A stretch of 64,000 nucleotides of DNA from Porites lobata. Lineage: Eukaryota; Cnidaria; Anthozoa; Scleractinia; Poritidae. Both the position numbers and the translations under genes were made by a program. Every line of letters begins with the position of its first letter. Within the stretch, counting starts at the first letter, position 1. The DNA lies in the NCBI GenBank assembly GCA_942486035.1, contig CALNXK010000166.1, forward strand, positions 528,501 through 592,500, in the 5' to 3' direction. Below the pieces are notes generated by a model that was not told the DNA's origin, ran no database searches, and worked only from the letters and a program-made list of their open reading frames with translations. Positions 59,361 to 64,000 of the stretch are shown here, piece by piece.

Positions 59361-62038
59361 AAGTTGGTTTTGGGTCTTAAATAAGAAATGAATATTTTTA
59401 GGTTCTAAATCTTCTTACTTTGAAAATTACCAACTTGACCGTTTTGGGGAACCTTCGGCCCCGCGCCATATTGGTTAAATCGAAGGAGGTTTTACGAATC
59501 CAACTACAAGCCTGTCTTTGAAGCAATTCTATCACTGATGAGATACATGTCAAAAACTATCCTTCCTTATTATAATTTTGAAGTTTACTCCGTACATAGC
59601 AGCGTTTTCGCTAAGACTGGCTCAACTTTCGGTCGTGCACACTTCTTGCATAATTTATGCTCTCAAAATTACCAACAATCCAAAGGCGTATATCTCCCTT
59701 GCGACACAGGATTGAAACTTGCTGCTTTGCCTAAATACTGACTGTTTGTAGCCAAATCGAATTCGTTAATAAAAAAATTGGGCAAATGCAACGCGACAGA
59801 AAGAAATTTATTAAATGGGCAGCAAGTTCTAGTCGCTTTGCTAATTAAATTACACACAAATGCTCACTGATGTTGCCAAAAATAGTGATAAATAAAAGAA
59901 TTTCTGTCCAAATCTGAGTAAAAAGTAGATCAAAAATGGCCTCTTTAATGGCAGTGACAGAATTGCTGTCAGAAACACTGCAAAAAGGCGGATTTTATCA
60001 GCGGAATGGTAAACTATAAATATAAATGTGTTGCTTGTGCATTTACGGGTACCGCCCCCACGTGGGAACTAAATCGTAATTTTCCCAAAACTAAAACTTT
60101 TGAAAGATATCACAAAGGAGAAAAATTGAAACAAAATATATAAAGATGTACAATTTCCACATTCAGAGATATCTCAAAACGGCATTTTCTCTGCGAAACG
60201 TCGGTGGTCACGTTCAACTGAGTTTTGCATGGCGTTACAACTCCTGCTTTCGAGCAGCCGGAACAACAACACCTAACAACAACTGCTCGCAATTATCATG
60301 CTCAAATCAAAACCAGCTAATTAGTTTTTGAAGATATTAAAGCTAAATAAAACCACTTGCCTTGTGGTGTGAGATGGGAATCAACTTTCCTTTAACTCTA
60401 CAATTCCTTTCCTATATTCTTGACGCTCCCGCTCTAAGAAATGAGCCTCACTATTTAGGGTCTGAAATGAACATCACTATTTCCGGTTTTCACACATTGA
60501 GCGTGGCAAAGGTACAATTCTTTTGATCGTTCAACCCAAATCGTGGCTCGAAGTTTCTTATGAAAATGTAGGGTTTTCAGCAAGTCTCCAAGAAAAATTA
60601 TTTGTAATCATTTTGGACATTTATACTTATTGAAAAATTGCATTACTTAACCTACAAAACCAACGAAAAGAGTCTCAGATTTTCTTGCGCCCCAAATTAC
60701 CAATACGCCCCCCCTCCCAAGGACGACTCGGAGTAGGTCAACATCGATACATGAAATAGAAATTTTTAAAAAAGGCCTGAAGTCATGTAACATAATTTGT
60801 GATGCTTTACCTTTTATTTTTAATCTTTGCAACGACACCTTTGTTTCCCGCACGTTGTTACGCTCTCTTTACTATTACTTCACACACCCCTCCCTACATA
60901 TTTATGGATCAGGAAGCCTCACTGAGCTAGGTAGATACCAGAGGTACTGAAATCTCCTCAACCCTGTCATAATCAATCAGTTACGGGTCGTTCGACAAAA
61001 TACATGTATCAATCGAGAAATCATAAACTACTTTTTTTTTACTATGGATGGTAGCCTCATTCCTAACAAGTGGTTACTGCCATTACTTTCTAATTTTTCA
61101 CCCTGAAATAGTCTGTTCCAGGCTTTCAGATTAGAGGGACGACCCAGAGATGTAAGGACAAAAATCAGCCAAGGGCGCCCCTCTCACTGAACGCCTGGAC
61201 CTTGTTACACACCTAAAGCTAAAGCTATGTTCACACTAGATACCTTTTGCGCCGACACGATAAAAATATGGATAGGAATTTTGCTCACGCATTAGAACAG
61301 TGATTTCAGGGCGATTTCTGTAACGGAGCGAAGCGCTTTGCTGCGCCAAATTATAAAGTGGAGTGTCACATATCGGTTAGGTATTCATACTTTTCCAGAT
61401 AGCTTTTCGTGTCAGCATGAAGAGATACTCGGTATAGTGTGAACATAAATAGCCTAAGAAAAGCACAGACAAGACAGCACGAACCTATTCTCGGCAGGGC
61501 CTTCTCACCAGTCTCCCCTCAACTAACCTTTTTTTTTTCGCTTTTTTCCTCGCGAGATAAAGGATTATTAAAAATGGATTCAAGGTAGCCTATGGGGGCT
61601 CTGGTTTAAAGTGCTGGTTTTCATTCATTCAAAAAATGAATCAGTAATCGTTCAGATTCCTATGTTCAAAAAGTTAAAAATTTTTGAATAACTTTTCGAA
61701 GGGTTTTAATGTATGAAAATTGAGGGAGGGGGTGTTAAACATTTCAGGAAAATTGGAAAATACTGGATTTGAGGGTTGTTGAGATATGAAGTGAATAATA
61801 AGAAGACAAATGCCAGATAGCCCACCACTACAACAAGGTGCCTCTGAGCCTATTAGAGAACTAACTGGCAAATGTATATACCTCTATCACCCCCCATCCC
61901 CCCTCCCTCTCCAAAAAAAAAAACAGGAGTACTCCCTTAAGTCCAAGCTTATTGTAACCTCATTGTACAACTTACATGTAAAGGGACTGCTATGCTTTGA
62001 CTCAATCACATTTGTGGAGATTTGATACAATTTGTCAT
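59361..62038. other. 3' side of the SAP-domain gene, no other gene seen
   Basis: Mostly AT-rich sequence. Besides the element at 61226-61447, nothing is recognised. The polyadenylation site of the gene at 62039 could not be placed. Confidence 0.4.
61226..61447. mobile_element. 222-bp MITE with 13-bp inverted ends
   Basis: TATGTTCACACTA opens and TAGTGTGAACATA closes it, perfectly inverted. Subterminal words (GATACC and GAGATACTCGG) are similar in inverted form. No clear target duplication. Confidence 0.7.
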
Positions 62039-64000
62039 TCAAGAGGACCAACACGAGCAATTCTTAACTAATTTGGTCAAAGCATCTACAAAAGGGGCTT
62101 TCTTCCGTTCCTCAGGAAGATTCAGCTCAAAAGCGCTACAGATTTCCTTCAGCTTCGGTAATGTGAGTTTCTTTAGTTTCCCTGAAGCTACAAGATCACA
62201 CAAGTTGTGGACATCATACATGATTGGATGTCTGGGTTGCACTTGCTCTATTACATCTCTCCGAAAGTCTTCAAGTTCTTCTTCCACTTGGACAGCTTCC
62301 TGATTTTCTGGGTCATTTTCGGAAAATCTCCCACATCTTGCCCTTCTAGAGAAAAAACTTTGAATCTGGGTTGCGGTCAATACTTCTGAAGAAGAAAAAA
62401 GTCTCTCTCCGTTACCATCTTGGCGAGCAGTTTTCATTTCTCTGGCTACAGTTACAGGGTCCAACTTTCTTCCCGTCGTTTCGCCAACCATGAACTTTTC
62501 TTCTAGGAATTTTTTCTGTTTGTCACTGAAAGGTTTGTTTTTCTTGATCGATTTCAGTGCCCAGCCTTCTTCTTCGTTCTTGTGTAAACCGCTTGATGTT
62601 GCTTGATTGCAATGGACGTTTGCTGTCGCTGAAATACGACCATCACAGACCCAAAGCTTTTTACTGTACAAGACCTTTGCAGTGTCCATCACAGATTCTC
62701 TTTCTTCTCTGAAGTCGCATTTTCCGTAGGTAACATGATTGACCATAGATCCGTAACGGGTATAGACACGAACGCACCCTTCGTTTGGACAAGAAAACAA
62801 TCTCCCAGAGGCGGTCCCCTCAGTCTCCTCTTCTTCTTCTTCACTGTCCACGTCGGCTAACGTCTCCTGCTGAACTTCGTGTTTCTTTTTTCGGGTTTTT
62901 ATGGGGCGAAAGTCTCCATTTGAAAACGTGGCATTCGTCATTGAACTGATAGGATATTCCGTTCCTGAAGCATAAAATAGTTAATATCAAACAGTGCCCA
63001 CTGCAATAAAAAAAGCCAAACACCAATTTTCAAACGATTGAAGCAAAGTCTTTTTTGGGGGGGGGAGGGGGTGGAGGAGAGTAACAGTAGGGGAGAGGGA
63101 GAGTTAGTGAGAGAGATAGATAGAGAGGATAAAAAGTACCTTCAAATTCTGACCAAGGGAAAAACTTTCCTTCGCCAACTTGATAAGCTCGCCATACCCT
63201 CACTCTATCACTGCTAAGCTCAAAATTGTTCAGCTTGCTGATTCCTGGCCACTTTACATTGGTTTTACTAGAACTGTTGCCTTGTACCAGAGACACTCGG
63301 GCTCCAGACACTCCACCTCGTGAGGTAAGTGCAGAAAGAAACTGCTCTGCTGTAAGGACGTCGTTACCTTCGTTAACAAAAGAGCGTACATGGTTTTTCA
63401 TTGTTGCTGCAAAACGGTCACAAGCGCCCTTTCCTCCTTGTGGATCGGAGAAGTCTAATTGTTGAATGAAGATTCCCGATCGCTGGCTGATGTCTTTACA
63501 GGCAAGGATGGTGTTGGCTGCATGGTAGCAGCCTGCATTGTCTTGGCGATAAAAGGCGCTTTTGATCTCAGGGTGTTCCCTCTTGAGAGTAGAAAGAACA
63601 TGTTCCATTAACTGGACAACACAAGGGCTGTCCTGGATACACTTCTCAACTACATGCACGAACGCCTGTGTTTCAAGTTCACTCTCTTTCTTTCTGATCG
63701 CTACAGTGATGTGCCAGGAGATCCCTTTTTTCGCAAACCATTCTCCTTGGGATTCTCGGTACTGACGAGGGAGAAATTTCATAGCCCAGTCTTGTACAAG
63801 GAGCACTTTGCTGTCATCGAGGCATTCAATGACGTCTATACGGGCATTATCCTGATTAACAAGTCTGAGCTGGTGTGACTTCCAGAGCTGAGTTGCTTCT
63901 TGAAATCTGTGAAGAGCATCCTCCTTATCATAGTGGCACTCGAAGCAGGATTCCTGAATTGACTTTTGGGTGTCGGACAGAACAGCTTTAAGGTCTTCAC
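62039..64000 (-). CDS. Uncharacterised C2H2/SAP multi-domain protein, 5' end beyond the window
   Basis: Two exons: 64000-63140 (open at the window edge) and 62964-62039, joined in phase 1 (donor AAG then gtactt; acceptor atgcttcag). About 594 residues are visible. The first exon has an acidic-rich core with VQDWAMKFLP, FYRQDNAGCYHAANTI and FSDPQGGKGACDR. Conserved aspartates in this order suggest an RNase H-like fold, but that is inference. The second exon has a zinc-finger-like CPNEGC with HVTYGKC, an HTH-like block around TATQIQSFFSRRAR, and a SAP-like helix pair LTLPKLKEICSAFEL near the end. I recall such proteins as multicopy in cnidarians, which would fit a transposon or nuclear DNA-binding origin. 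The frame is intact, so it may be active. Confidence 0.75.

Noticed and set aside
1..64000. CRISPR arrays, operons and bacterial signals
   Set aside because: The genome is eukaryotic with spliced genes; the tandem arrays have no spacer-repeat layout.

Overview
The window looks like nuclear DNA of an anthozoan cnidarian, most likely a stony coral. It is AT-rich and intron-rich, and its genes have short exons with canonical GT/AG junctions. The recognisable proteins (a secreted PAN plus pentraxin protein, a Golgi-type sulfotransferase, a multicopy C2H2/SAP protein) and the dense load of short inverted-repeat elements fit corals. This assignment is inference from family knowledge; no search was run.

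Three genes are supported, all on the minus strand. (1) 7093 to 957: signal peptide exon, PAN/apple exon, then two exons that together make a pentraxin (LamG-like) domain. The junctions are clean, but the phases of exons 2 and 3 do not match, so one short exon between 4300 and 2534 is probably missing from my model. (2) 18581 to 11228: a four-exon, 343-residue type II membrane sulfotransferase. All three junctions keep the frame, and the first exon, encoding the membrane anchor, is too short to show as a long ORF. (3) 64000 to 62039: the last two exons of a large uncharacterised protein that runs off the right edge.

The rest is repeats and relics. Between 4.9 and 6.9 kb, inside the pentraxin intron, lie a broken RecQ-like helicase fragment and several small elements. 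The sulfotransferase introns hold a 131-bp near-perfect foldback with a 9-bp target duplication, a foldback with internal tandem repeats, and a 5'-truncated LINE. From 19 to 26.7 kb there are several terminal-inverted-repeat (TIR) elements. A 77-bp minisatellite fills 31.2 to 32.2 kb and a truncated LINE reverse transcriptase fills 33.6 to 34.8 kb.

From about 36 to 55 kb no conserved protein is visible, but the DNA is made of related multi-kilobase units in the same orientation. 51.4 to 52.95 kb and 54.0 to 55.4 kb are a recent pair, and 36.5 to 39.0 kb looks like an older relative. Several units carry a similar short sequence ending in a good splice donor. This, together with a shared architecture of CAGT-ended, TA-flanked elements whose interiors repeat the terminal motif, is the part of the window least explained by known features.
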